Source: Xestospongia bergquistia | Lineage: Eukaryota; Porifera; Demospongiae; Haplosclerida; Petrosiidae | Direction of reading: 5' to 3' | DNA length: 64,000 bases | Assembly (NCBI GenBank): GCA_963965975.1 | Contig: OZ014412.1 | Location: 13,592,849-13,656,848 of the forward strand | Shown here: positions 10,601 to 25,600 of the stretch, in pieces | How the letters are laid out: every line of letters begins with the position of its first letter | Numbering within the stretch: the stretch's first letter is position 1 | Notes under the pieces: generated by a model | Database searches by the model: none | What the model was told of the DNA's origin: nothing | The model's input: the letters and a program-made list of their open reading frames with translations, nothing else | Program-made: the position numbers and the translations under genes

Positions 10601-13600
10601 GGTGCAATGACTTTTTCATGATAGCAGAAACAGTTGTTTCATTGTTTTGTGGACTGCTGTTAGTGTGGTCTTGTATATCTAACATTGTATGTACTGGTTG
10701 ATCTTCTAATGATGGCAAATGGATATCAGCATTGACAGCTGGATCAGGTGAATCATTAATTGAGATATCATATTCTTCAAGAGCCATGTTCTCTTCTAAT
10801 GACTCTATCAAAACATCATCATCTAAACGCAAAACTGAAAGGTTATTGGCAGCAGACTCTTTTTCGATAGCAAGAATAGCATCTGAAAGCATCTTCAATA
10901 GATCCTGGGGAGTAACTTTTACCCAGATCTTGCCTTCATCACATTCAGCCACTCTTTCTATTGCACGTATTGGTCTTGTTGCTAATGCTGTACTATCATG
11001 AAATTTAGGTGCAGGCCATTTGAATAGTAGGGACTTAAATGATGTTTTTCCAACACAAGGAGGTCCCATTAGAACCAGTCGCAAGTTACTAAGGTGAACA
11101 GCACCTTTGTTGAGGCCACGTTTCAAAAGGTTACCTGAAACCTGCCGTATTTCTACATTATAAAAAGGAAAAATGATTCAACACTGAGGTCTATATGTCT
11201 CTAAGTCAGTAGTTAACAACAATGGAGTTAGACAAAATAATATTAAATAATTGCTATGATTTAACAATCAATTATTTTCCATTCAATAAAATCATATCCT
11301 TTGTATTTTTCATAGAATCATTAATTAAACAACTATTACTGTATACATAATAATTAAATGCATGTAGGTATTACAAAGTACATACTTGCATCTGTTAAGA
11401 CCCTCAAAACTTCACTATCTCTAGCCAAATCAAGTGCAGTTTTACCATTCTGTGACATGGAAAAATCATATTTAATAAAACAAATTAAAAGTAACATACT
11501 GTTTATAGAATGGGTAAATTAAAGGAGTTTTTAGTTTTTAAACTGCTTTATCTGTGTTTAATTGCAATATACATATATTGGATTATGGAAATGAAGGGTT
11601 GGTTGACAGTATTCATAATACACTGAGCAATCAACTGAATATTTTGCTTACAATAAACATACCAGAAAAGGATTATTTCTAGTATTAACTAATATGGAGA
11701 ATAGAAACATTTTTTTCTCTCAACATCAAGAACTATTGAATCAACAGTGATAGCAGTGATAACTAAATGTACCAATCCCTAAGTTAGCAAAGTATATACT
11801 CATAGGGATGGCTACCTCTGCAAGCCATCATACAAAAAATCAACTACCTCTATCAGACTAATCTGATTGTTCTAATGATGAATAGTTCTAGGCATTCTCA
11901 GTCTTTCTTCTTTGTTACAAGGTTTTGTTAGAACCTTTGTGGTTTTATAGCTAGCCGCCTTAAATCATAAAAATACATTAATGTGTTTATTATTTTAAAA
12001 ATATTAATTGTTATAAAGAACATCTGTTCATATAATTAGAACTGTAATTTTATAAAACAAAATTAAAGCATCACATATTGTAATTTCCTAAATTACAATA
12101 CGCCCTATATAATTTTTTAAAAGCACTGATTCTTATTTATTCGCATTTACATTATCAATAAAACCAGTTTCAGTCCAGCAGTCAAATTTAATTTTATAAC
12201 TGCCTTAAATCGCAAAAGACAATACCTGGTTATTATTTTTAATGATTGTTATAATAGAACGTCTGTTCATATAATTAGAACTGTAATTTAAAATTTTTAC
12301 GTGACAGATGATTGACTTCTAAAGGCGAAAATTGTTATTTACTAAATCCTCGAAGGTGTGCAATTTGAAGTATGTGAAGGGTATGCCATTGAAAATGCAT
12401 GGAGTTTTCTAGTTTGCTACTTTCTCGTAGAGCCAGAGAGCCAAATTTAATATATAACATGCGCATTTGCAAGCTGAATCGATTGGTGCAAGTCCCATGT
12501 GGATAGCATGTAAAACGACAAAGTTATTCACATGTCTGAGTGACGTATTCCCAACTTGGACAGAGTATAGTAAAATTAATGGTAAGAGTTATTGAATTCA
12601 AATTAAACTACTTTCAATGATGCACTAAGCAAAAGAACATATTTAGAAACAAGCCATATAGTTAAGTTAGTATAGCTTTCAGTGATGTATCATCAGTACA
12701 ATGTAGAGTGTTTTAATGTGACAGCAATGTGACAACAATAAAAGCAAAATACAAATATATGCCTGGAAATCATATATATTATATATAATTATTTATAATA
12801 ATGTAGAGTACTGGAACAGAAAATAAAAAGAATTTAAATAATGTCACACAATGTAATCATTCCTATTGAGCAGATACCTCATTGAAAAGTTTTGTATGAT
12901 CATAATAGTGACAATAACTTTGTGACACAAGTAGGCTTTAAAAAACAAGGTTCATTATACAGTTTTGACTAGAGTTTGTACTAAATAACTCAAACTAAAT
13001 TCTAGAATCACCACACAAGACTGTAAGTACACAAGAACGTTTTGAAACTGTAACTTCATGTCTTGTTTACTATAGAAATTCAAACAAAGGAGTGTTTTTA
13101 GTATTAACTAGCGAGAATAGTAAGTTTGCTTTCTCTGTTGATATCAAAACTATCAAAAAAGAAGTTATAACAATGCTAACTAAATGTATCCAATCACTAG
13201 CTGTACAGTATAAGCTATACACTGATGTTGAGGTAGATGCATGATTTATACATTGATGAACACAGGACAGAGGTGTATAAAAACATAGCTAAAAGGGACC
13301 AGATTGCTTTATTTCATTGCTGTATTAAATACACAGTATCTGCTATGTACGCCTACCATTACGTTTACCATTGTCCTTGCAGTGGACTACTTATTTATAC
13401 CTTTGTTTACAATACACAAAAAGTCTTTTCTATTTGCGTATCACACCTCCTACTTGGTGTGTTGTACTGATTAACTAGAGACTCTAACTTGGCTTGGTAG
13501 CAATATTTTTTTACTTCTAAATAGATGATTTCATTTTCAAATCAACAATGGTTGTCAAACTCATGGAATTCTTTTACTAAGTATTACACTCTGTTAACAG

Positions 13601-16600
13601 GAAAACATGCGGTCAGCCAATTTGCTTACCTCGTTAGACTAACACTTAATATTGCTATCAGCTTACTCAGCACTCATCAAGCTCATTCAATCCCAGATTT
13701 TGTTTGTTTCATGATTTATGAAGCATTATCTTAATGAAGTGATTAAAACAATTCAATTAAATAATTTTCTTGGCGTGATATGAACGACTCAGCTTCAATC
13801 AATTGTTGTCTTACATGCACATCAAAGACAATAACTTAGTTATCCAACAAATGTTATTATATATAGGAAGACTATGTTATAACTATAATAGTATCAAAAA
13901 AAATGTTGAGGATTACAGCAATTACTTTGTCACTTTACCAGACTGTGTAACTATTGCTAGCTTCAGTTCAATCTCAAGGTCTCACTAGTATAAATTTCTT
14001 GCTATCCACACCTTTCTTATTAAATACGCTTGTGAACTATGACCTTTTATATGTAATGCACACACACACACAAATGTAAATTGAACGCCGGTATTTTTGT
14101 TAAATTTGAAAATATGGATGAATACCTTTCAATCAAATTGACTTTCAAAAATACATATAGATGAACTTTTTGTCATCTAAATTGTTCCTTTGTATCACTA
14201 TTATAAAGTGTCGGTTAAACAAGAAATTTGAGACTTGGAATCGGAGAAAATTACATTGTTTGCTATTAATTGAAGGAAAAGGTCATCCAAGATAGACAAA
14301 ATAGATTTACGTTGGGAAAGAAACATCTTGATGGATGTTCACGGAGAAGTTCAATTACACCTTTGACAGGGAGAAATTGGCATCATGATAGTGCCAGATT
14401 GTGGATTTGCTGACATTGTTCATATGAGGGGGCTTTCTACTAAATTTAATCTGCACAGATATATAGTTTGATGATGCAGGGGCAGTTTGAAGAACATGAG
14501 GACATTAACATGATGTCAAAAGTGAAAAAGATTGAGAGTAGATACAATGAACAAGAAGACATATGGGTTGGTTCCTTCACACATTGAAACAGGTAATGGA
14601 AAGAGACTAATATTTCCATACTTCCAGTTAATGTCTGGTCAATGAGGATGTGTCAGATGTATGTTAAAATCACCATGACTGACATAATTTATAAAGATTT
14701 TTTTGAAATAATGCTTAAAGTGGTGTCCAGATCAGTTAAAGAATTCATTATGGCAGCTTATGTGGCACAGTACACCAGGATACAGGTGAAAATGCCCTGT
14801 GAGTTTGGAGCTAGATGAAGAAATTCTTTGAATGAATGAGAAAGAACAGCAACAACAGAACAGAATAATCTACATACAGTAGAATGTCACAACATTTTAG
14901 TTTTGATAATGACGAAACAGCTGATATACTGAATGTGGACATCCAAAGTGATATCATAAAGTTGAGAATATGGTTTTAGTGAATATTCAAAGCTCATCAA
15001 TTTTCAGTAGCTAACTTCTTGCACTATATGTGAGGAGTGTTTTGTTAGAACATCGATCAAGACCAACTGCTGGATCAAGACTTAGTGCTGATGGTGGAGC
15101 AGTTCATGAAAGGCAGAATATCATATGAACACATATTACAGTACTAGTGTTTATTAGTTTATTAAAAAAAAATCGATATTAAGAGTTTGACACTATCGCA
15201 CAAGTGGCATGGGTACAGATGAGACATGCATCACACCAAATACTATGATGATTATTTTTGACTAGTCTGCTGCAAATGTTACATGAACACTTCATAATTG
15301 GGCTTTGACAGCCATTCATCATTCAAGGAATTACCTCCTAACCTATAGAGAGTGTAAAAGAATTATCAACATGAAGACAACCCCCATGCAAACCAACTGA
15401 ACTAGCTGGATGGAGAGACATCATTTAATGACATTCTGCCAACACCATATTAAGAATTGACAGCTATATCACTAAGAAACATCAACAACAAGAAACATGA
15501 ACAAGGAAATAAAAGGAGACAAAAACATTACTAATGGTGACAAATATCAGGAAAGAGTTAAAGAAAAAAGAGTTACTTCAGCCCAAAAATGATACGTTTT
15601 AATTAACCTACATTTATCAAAGAATTTCCTATTGAGCAGGTACCTTCTCACGAAGATTGGAATGATAACAACAATAGTGAGTGTGATTTATTTTAACCAT
15701 TCCAAATTTTGTTTTTTACCTCAGTAGATAATTGCAGTATTTTATCATCTTGGACAAATATGTCTTATAATACATATGGTATTGACGACTATAAAAGGAG
15801 ATCCATTAAGGAAGATGAAAGTATATGTGTGATGAATGCCACAAACAAACATCTTGGCAGGATTTAATAAAAGAAATGTAATTCTTGCAGTTACATATGG
15901 TGGACAGGCAGTGATTCTGGTGAATATTGAAGATGCTTAGTTGTGTCAACCTTGTCTCAATGGTGGTTGAATCACAATCTTCCAATTCTTTTATTAAATT
16001 TATGTGAGTGGCCTTCTGAGCTTTAGTCTTGAATGCTATTAGATACTCACTTCCTTTCTACAAAACACACTCCATTATCATGGTATATGACATGAAATAG
16101 TCAAAGTCGTTGAGAACTTAAGGTGTTCAGATTATCTCAAACTGATATAAACAAGAATACTACTTCAACATTATTGTCAAATAAAAGGTCCTTGCTATTA
16201 AACACTTCTGTTTCATCGCGCAATTAGGTGACCACAATAGAACAGATGTCACCACCATAATCTTTATTTTTGGCACACATATGTGACAATATAGCTATTA
16301 CACTCCTCCAATTTTATACTATGCCTCATTTCCTTTTCTACCAACATACAGCTGCATCTTCTCAGCAATTAGTACAAGATTATTGGAAATTTAAGTGTTT
16401 GCGCTAGTTGTCACTATAAAAATGCAGCATCCCTGGAGCAAATAATATGTGCATTAAGCACCAATACTAGCATATTAGGTTCCCAAACTCTTAAAATCCA
16501 GCATAAAAAATAATAATTATCATCATCATTCTAAATCATGTCTGGTTGAAATGCATTTATTTTATTCGGAAATAATTATCTACAATTATGTCTATTGTTT

Positions 16601-19600
16601 ACTTGGTTCTGTTCCCATTCTCTACAGATCATGTATATACTTAGGGATAACATGACCAGTATTTTTATTAGACATATTCAACACACACTGTTCTCACAAG
16701 TTATATTCTGTGAACATTTTAATGTTTCATCTAATCCAGTTAATTATTACATTATTAATTACTGCTATCATTACACTTTATGATATCATGAAATGATTAG
16801 ACAAATATTATTCAATTTAATAATTTTTGTGATTGTAATATAAACTACTTAAACTCAATCACTGTCAAGTTTATGTAGTCATCAAAGACAATGACTTATA
16901 TTTTGTCCAACAAAAGGCAAAATAAACATAGCCTAATTCACGTAATTTTGTCTCCAGTATTAAAGACATTAAAAAGAAATGGCTCTCACTAATCTCTGGA
17001 CTTGATTAAATGCTTGCAATGTAATACTAATAGAAAGTATATAAGACTATATAATAATATAATAATATAACTATGTTGCTATTAAATAGACTTTTGTCTT
17101 TTAATAAAGATGTCAAGAATTACAGCAATTACTTTGTTACCTTTCCAGACTGATTAAACTGTTGTCAGAATTAGTTAAATCCCAAATTTTCACTAATAAA
17201 TCATTGCTACACATATCTTCCTTATACATGTGAAATATGACCTCTTGTATATGATGCACACATGGACCATTGCATTTTAGCTAAATTTGAAAGTATTGAT
17301 CAACACCTTTCAATTCAGTTCAGATATGCAAGAATACAAGTCAGAACAAACTTATTCAGTATGGCTAGGTATTGTGTGAAACCATAACACAAATCATATG
17401 GGCATTGCATATCCTCTTAAAGTGCTGATAATATCATTAAATACTAACTATCACAACATTAAAGGATATTGTAATTTGCGAAATTGCCTGGAATGATCAA
17501 TGTGCATTTTAAAAACAATGATTCTTCTTATTTGTTCATGTTTACATTATCAATAAACAAGTTCCAGTTCAGCAGTCATATCTAATATTCCGAAATAGTG
17601 TTTATGAATACTTAATTCTATATGATACTTCTTCCTTGCAAAGAGTCAGAGTCATTACATTTGAAATAAATTGCTTTCAATCATTGACTAAGCAAAAAAT
17701 TTGTTAGAAGCAAGCCTTATAGCTAGTTAAGTTAGTATAGTTTTCAGTGATGTATCATCAGTATAAAGTAAGGCACTAAAATGTGACAGATATATATATA
17801 TATATGGTAATGAAGAGTGGTGGAACAGAAAACTTAAAAAAATATATTTCAAGAATTTAAATAATGTTATACAATGTAGTGATTCCTATTGAGCAGGTAC
17901 ATCATTGGAAGGATTTGTATGATCGTCATTATAGTGACAATAGTTATGTAATACAGGTAGGTATTAAAAAAGGTCAAAGTTCATCAAACACTTTAGAGTG
18001 TGAACTAAATAGCTCAAATTAAATTTTAGAATGACCACACACTTGTACTAGACTGTTTTGTAACTGTAACTGTATGTCTTGTTTATAATAAACATGAAAA
18101 TAAAGGATTACTTTTACTATTAACTAGCTCGGCTTTAATCAAAGTTTTGTTTATGTACACACCAAAGGAAAAGACTTAGTTATCCAATAAAAGGCAAACT
18201 AAACGTAGCTTAATGACTTGTGTTCATGTAGTTTTGTCTCCAGTACATGAACATTAATAAGAAATGGCAGTTACAAATCTCTGGACTAGATTAAATGAGT
18301 CTATTGTTATAATAATCGTTATTATAATTATATAGGAAGACTATGTTATAACTATAATAGTATCAAAAAGGCGTTGAGGATTATAGCAATTACTTTGTCA
18401 TTTTGCCAGACTGTGTAACTATTGTTAGCTTCAGTTCAATCCCAAGGTCTCGCTAGTATAAATTTCTTGCTATCCACACCTTTTATTAAATATGTACGTG
18501 AACTGTGACCTCTTATATATGATGCACACATAATACACATATACATGGAATGTTCAATAAGGTAAACCAACTGGAACAGCTGGATGAAGAGAAAGCTTTC
18601 AATCTTCCTATTGCCAACACAAGGTCCATGATTGACAGCTATATCAATAGCAAATATCAACAACAAGAAATACGAACAATCAGATAAAGAGAGACCAAAC
18701 CATTACTAAAGATGACAAATATCAGTAAACAAATCTAAGAATAAAGAGTTACTTCAGCTCAAAACGATGCTACAATTTTGATTATCTACATTCATCAATG
18801 AGATTTTTATTAAGATTTCATTGACATGATAACATTACATGTTAGGTATAAGTACATTTATATGTCACTAACTTTATCAATTGCATCTAAGTTAGCTCCA
18901 CTGTTAATCAAAAGAGCAGCAACTTCAGTACTTCTATTACTTGCAGCATTATGCAAAGGAGTTCTTTTGTTCTAAAAGATATAGACAAAATACAATATAT
19001 CACATGTGCACAGACTCTACTTATTTGAGTCTCTCTCCTTTACTTATGATTGCATATTTACTGACCCTTAAAATGGCTACAATGAAGAAGTAATTTGCAT
19101 TATATTCCCACATAGGGTAACTTAGAAGTTCATAATTCTACTAGGCTAGTTATATCTGAGATGACAGTCTCCTTAGAGCATTCATTGAAGCTTCTTCAAG
19201 AAACATTCCTTCAAAATCTAACAGACATCAGTAAATTAACAGATCATGACTTATCATATCTTATACTGTAAGGTACTTACAAATAACTACATTGATGTAC
19301 ATATTCAAACAAAAGTTTAATGATTGCATGTCTATAAACATTGGAGAGGGAGGAGCATGAAGTAAAGGTAAATAATTGAAATGTCTACTTTTCACCATAC
19401 AAGTCACATTACTACAGACATGCACCCATACTATTACAACTTCAGATTTGCCTTTGTATATCTGAGATCATATAGTAATGATAGCTTCTTTTTTTCTGCT
19501 CCTACTTCTAGTGACATCTTATACACATCATACACCGGTAGAAGAAGCATATTTTGGATATTCTACTTACATTTCTGTTACCTATGTCCTGTTGTCATGA

Positions 19601-22600
19601 TGTAGAAAACGTGATTTTATTTGAAGTAGTTTTAAGCAATAAGTTAGCCAGACTTTACTGCTACATAGTCAGTCTTTTTGGCAGTCCTTGTTCATGTATG
19701 TATCTCAATCTAGCAATGTAACATGCATAGGAAAATGTAGATATTTCAATTATTTCCATAGGAACTTCATACTCCTTTTCTTACAAAGTTGACCATCAGG
19801 TTTATGTTGATAACATATAGTAAACTTTATGATTGTAATAAGTCTGATTGTTAATTATTTCAAAGAAATATAACATTTTTATAGGTTAATAAACTACTGT
19901 TAATGTCTATCATAATCATTTGAATAACAATTAATTACAGTACATAAAAATGAATTACAAAATTATTTTCTTAATAATACTTTGTCTAGATATTATATTG
20001 TGTGTTATTTGATATTCTTATGTCACTAGTGATTCCTTGTTCTTACAAGTACTGTACAGTCCCAAATATTATTTTCATAGCAATAACTAATATGAAATTA
20101 CAAAACAGACTATAATTATAAAATATTGTTAAAAATGTCTTTATTTTTCTCTTATACCATAACATGTATGTACTGCCTCATACCAAATTATGGAGATTTT
20201 GAAAAGTTAATTTTTTGAGTTTATTTTTAAAAAACTTAATAACAGGAGATTATAATTGATTTGTGTTAATTTGCATTTTCTACTATATATAGTCTACATG
20301 TCCTCTCGTTTTTTTTATGTTATGCTAACATGAACTTTATTAAATAGTCATAGTATACATGTATTCTTAAACAATTATTACTACAGTGTGCCAGGAGAAA
20401 GAATACTTGCAAAAATTTAAAGGAATGTAATTTCTATAGAGAGGTACCTCATTGCAAAGATTGCATGATAAAGAAAAAAATAGAGATAATAACTTTGCGC
20501 CCCAAGTAGGGTCTAAAAAAGTCAAGATTGATTATACACTTTTGGATCAGGTTTGTATTAAATGTTTCAAAGTATATCTTAAGGTCATCATACACTTACA
20601 CAAGACTTTTGTTAGACCTGTAACTACTTGTCTTATTTACAATAAACATATCCAAAGCAGCAAATACTTTTTATCAAATACAACAATGAAATAAAGCAAT
20701 CTGATTGGTCAACATGGTACTAGTATTTATACACCACGCTCTCTTTGGCTACCTGTTTATACATCTCTGTCCTGCATCCATTGGTTTATAAATCATGTAT
20801 CTATCTTGACTTCCATGTATAGTCTATACCGACACCTAGTGATTGGTACATTTAGTGAGTATTGCTATGACTTCTTATTCGATAACTCATGATGTCAACA
20901 GAGAAAGCAAAGTTTTTTAGCAATATTACTTGATATTAAACCTAGTTCATGTTTTGTATTATTAAGACCAGTGTTGTACTGATTAGCTACAGACTCTACC
21001 TTAACTTGGTTGTAATAGCTGTTACTTCTAAACAGAGGATTATACTCCAAAATCAACAATGGTGTTTAAGCTCATGGATTTTTTCAATTTAGTATTAGAC
21101 ACTCAACTGGTGAAAGGACCCCTTTGATTACCTCATGAGATGACTAACACTTAATTTTTCTATTGGCCTACTCAACACTCGTAATGTTTATTCAATCTTA
21201 GTCTTTTCTTGTTTTACAATTTTGGGAATATTGTCTTACATATGCAAATAGTCTTGAGTTGCATAAATTTTGACTATCTATATATTACTAACCAAAATAT
21301 TTACAAGTAAGTAAATATGTACAAGTAAGTATCTATATGTACAATTATGACACCTTGTGAAGAGGAGGTGCTACATTATGATTCTGTGTACATCACAACA
21401 TTGTATGTGATAAATGAAATCAACTTATATAACTAACTTCATCAACAGGATCTAGATTAGCTCCACTGTTAATCCAAAGTGCAGTAACATCATTCCATCC
21501 ATTACTTGCAGCATAATGCAAAGGAGTTCTCTTGCCCTAAAACATATTGACAACTTGAATAATGTAAAGTAATACATGTACATAGACCATACTGATACAC
21601 TATGACAAATTGTTAATTGTTATTAATGTAATACCTTGAAGCATTATTACTCACACCTTTTGTCATAGCACTTATGATTGATGTTAATTAATTCATTGCT
21701 TGTTATATGTGTCAGTAGTTAAAGAAGATGATTTAAACTTATTCTTAACTTTCAATGAATTACTGTTCTAATCAATATGATCTATGAGCTTTTAGTAGAA
21801 ATTTTGAGACATCCCTTTTAGCTATTGTTAAGCTGTGTCATTCTTCTGATAATAAATATAATTAATGATATGGAAAAAATGCTTCAGTTCAACCACAAAT
21901 GAATATAATACATACACTGTTTTGCAAAGCATATTTCATAGATATTATTTTGTAAAAATATGTAGCACATAAAAAAATTGTGTCTTCATACATAATAAAG
22001 TAGTGTGCTTTATTTAATTAAAATATCTGATGTATTATTTTAATTGTGTAAATAATAATTATGAAATTAATTAATTTTAGTGTTTAGTGATTGTATTCAG
22101 AATTTATTCGTCATTGATACTATGTTTCCTTTTCAAAAGTACACCATATAAATTAATTTTCTTACACAGTATTATGTACTTTGTAATATATAAACTAACT
22201 TTATTATGTAATTGAATGTTATCTCCTTTCTCTAACAGAATCATTGCTACTGACTGATGTCCTCTCAGACATGCTAACATTAATGGAGTATTGCCATCCT
22301 GGACAAAGAAATAAAATTTTTAACAAGTATCTTCTGATGATTACATTTCTTCACTTGTAAATACAAATTCAATTCAGTTATATGCAACATACTACAATTT
22401 ACTTGTCCTTAAAGTTTAGATTTATTACACAAACATGGATGATGTAATAATCAAACTAGGATAGTAAATTTCAGTTTCAAAAGTTCTATGTGCTATTTTA
22501 ATCCAATTTTGTGACTACTTGTAATGACTCAAATAAACATTGTCAGTGTGTTACAACAACAATGTACATTACTTGTTATACATTACATGCACTGATGAGG

Positions 22601-25600
22601 ATATATATATATATATACACATAATGTCTTTTTGTTTAGCTGGCATAATAATTTATTTGGAAAGTTATGTCTAATATAATTTTCTTTTATTCATGTTTTT
22701 GTATTGATTAAATAATCTTTGACTAATAAGACTGACTGGAGGTACAAACAAGATCATATAATTAGCAGGATTTTCTGAAAAAGACCCATAGTATGTAATG
22801 CTATAAATTTAGGAAGGGAAGCAGGGCTGTTGAGAAGCTTCAAGCAATATCAGTAGCATCCATTGTTGTAGAGCTCAAGGTTAATGTATTTTATTTATTG
22901 GTTGCTATATGCTCTGGAGGTTATAGGATGTATTTAATTTTGTTCTTCACCTTCAATTGTGGCATGTAACTATGTACTATAATAAAGGAAGTAGAAGTAC
23001 AAAAATATGGTTAACATGTATTCTTAAACAATTATTACTACAGTGTGCCAGGAGAAAGAATACTTGCAAAAATTTAAAGCAATGTAATTTCTATAGAGAG
23101 GTACCTCATTGCAAAGATTGCATGATAAAGAAAAAAATAGAGATAATAACTTTGCGCCCCAAGTAGGGTCTAAAAAAGTCAAGATTTATTATACACTTTT
23201 GGATCAGGTTTGTATTAAAGTATATCCTAAGGTCATCATACACTTACACAAGACTTTTTTTATACCTGTAACTACTTGTCTTATTTACAATAAACATACA
23301 AAACATGAACTAGGTTTAATATCAAGTAATATTGCCAAAAAATTTTGCTTTGTCTGTTGATATCATGAGTTATCGAATAAGAAGTCATAGCAATACTAAC
23401 TAAATGAACCAATCACTAGATGTCTAGGTGTCGGTATAGGCTATACACGGAATTCCAGGTAGATACATGATTTATAAACCAATAGATGCAGGACAGAGAT
23501 GTATAAACAGGTAGCTAATGAGAGAGTGGTGTATAAATGACTAGCACATGTTGACCAATCAGATTGCCCTATTTCATTGTTGTATTTGATAAAAAGTATT
23601 TGCTGCTTTGGATATGTTGGCATGGGTGTCAAAGTTTGCTTACTAGCTTTAGCTAACAAAGGAATGTTTACCATTGTCTTTGCAGTAGAACAAAGGGATT
23701 TCTTATTTATACTTTAGTTTACAATACGCGACAAGACTATTCTAGTAGAGTGTTACACTATCCTTAGCCTCACCCCTCACTCTGTTATTAAGACCAGTGT
23801 TGTACTGATTAGCTACAGACTCTAACTTGACTTGGGTGCAATAGTTGTTACTTCTAAACAGAGGATTATACTCCAAAATCAACAATGGTGTTTAAGCTCA
23901 TGGATTTTTTAAATTAAGTATTAGACTCTATCAGCTAGTGAGGAGATTATAGCAGTTACTTTGTCACTTTGCCTGATTGTGCAATTATTGTTAGCTTCAG
24001 TTCAATCCCACTACTATTTACAAATTCCTTCCTACCTACACCTTCCTTACTAAATATGTACGTGAACTATGACCTGTTATATATGATGCACACATAGACC
24101 TACTCGCAAGCGAAAGTAGGTCTGGTCACACGAGTTGACTTGTAAGGATGTGGCGCGGGTGTTGGTATGCAATTATAAATAGTGTGAAATATGAATATCA
24201 TTAAATTAAAGTGTTAAAGTGTGGAGATATGTCTACTGCAAACATTATCTTTAAAATTGATGAAGTTGCTAAAGAATTTGGATTTACTCTCAAAGAGAAA
24301 CAAAAAAAATACAAAAGAGTTTGTCTATTTTTGTGAAGCTTCTCTGATTGCATTTCAAGTTTCTCATTGCTTAGTATATCTACAACTATGGAGTATAAAC
24401 AGGAATATTTATTGTTCTTGTTTCTTATAATAACACGATCTTCGGGTTTACTGCTTAGGTCAGAGCAGGAGGAGTAGCAGATTTCTTGTAAAGTAACCAT
24501 GCATACACTTTCACACCTACTTAAATTTAATAATTTCATATTTCACACTATCTCTAATTGCAATTATTGCATACCAACACAGCGCACATTCCTTATTAAG
24601 AAAACAAAAGTCAACTCTTGCTACTTTTGCTTGAGAGTAGGTCTGGGGACGAGACTAACGTATACAAAAACATAGATCGTTTGCATTTTGCTAAATTTGA
24701 AAGTATGGATGAACACCTTTCAATCCAATAGACTATCATACTTGTATGTTGAGGAAAGGGTAATTTTATTTGAAACATTTTAAAGAAACAATTCAGGCAG
24801 AGTTTCATGCTACATAGTTAGTTCTTTGACAGTACTTGTTTAGGTATGTATCTCCAACTATATAGTAATGTATTATTCATAAGAAAAAGTAACCATTTAA
24901 ATTTATTTTTATGGCCATTATTACCCCTTTCCTTATAATCTTTTCTGTAAGTATTGGTTGCACAATGTACAAAAGTCATATATCAACTACTGCATAAATG
25001 GACTGTCCAAAGTAGTAACTTTGACAAGAGCATATTGATATGTCTTATGTATGTGTTTCACAGTGCAATATTAAATATATATAAGAAAGTCATGGAGCAC
25101 TCAGGTGTGGCATTAAGTAGTAGTAAGAGATGTACTTATAATATATAATATTAAATAAAAATGAAATGATTACCATGAGCTGCAGTATAAAAAGTCACTT
25201 TATATGTCATGTTTTAAGCTTTTGTAATCACTAACAATTTGATGATCTCTTATAGAATTATACTTTATTTTCACAATATAAAGAGCCAGAGATTATTTAT
25301 AAAAGTAGTAAATAGTGTCCTGGTATATTTTTATTTATTGCCACTGGCAGTGTCAAACAATTTAACTAGCCCAATGGGATAAAAATTATGAAGACAATTA
25401 CTAGCTAATGCTAAGGTTATTATTGTAAATGTAGCCATCTTGTGTTATAATAATACTGATATTTAATCTCTTGAAAGTTAATGATGACTAATTTTCATGC
25501 TAATTTATATTCTAATTGTCATAACCTGACAATGTATGTGCCATAAAAGGTATGCGGATTTTGAAATGATATTATTCAGTCTGGAATATATTTTTAGCAG

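Larger units (their letters stand above)
11450..18872 (-). other. Intron between exons 9 and 10
   Basis: No ankyrin exon was found in it. It holds diverged copies of the modules seen in the 6.8-kb units: a CCTATTGAGCAGRTAC block near 12866, 15630 and 17884; a TTACAGCAATTACTTTGT block near 13911, 17115 and 18372; LINE-derived PHD-finger sequence near 15200-15560 and 18550; and a transposon-derived insertion at about 12200-12460. 14200-15000 has scattered coding-like stretches that I could not assign. Confidence 0.6.

Noticed and set aside
10732..11001. 89-residue plus-strand frame
   Set aside because: Antisense shadow of the ROC exon.
9402..11126. Treating the 574-residue open frame as an intact single-exon gene starting at 11126
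   Set aside because: The apparent start is TTG, and the frame continues upstream to a splice acceptor at 11152 and joins exon 10. The stop lies just past a GTATGA donor.
20452..23360. Repeated open frames starting MQRLHDKEKNRDNNFAPQVG
   Set aside because: They belong to a duplicated intron module also found in decayed form near 12.9, 17.9 and 31.0 kb with stops. No known family and no splice context.
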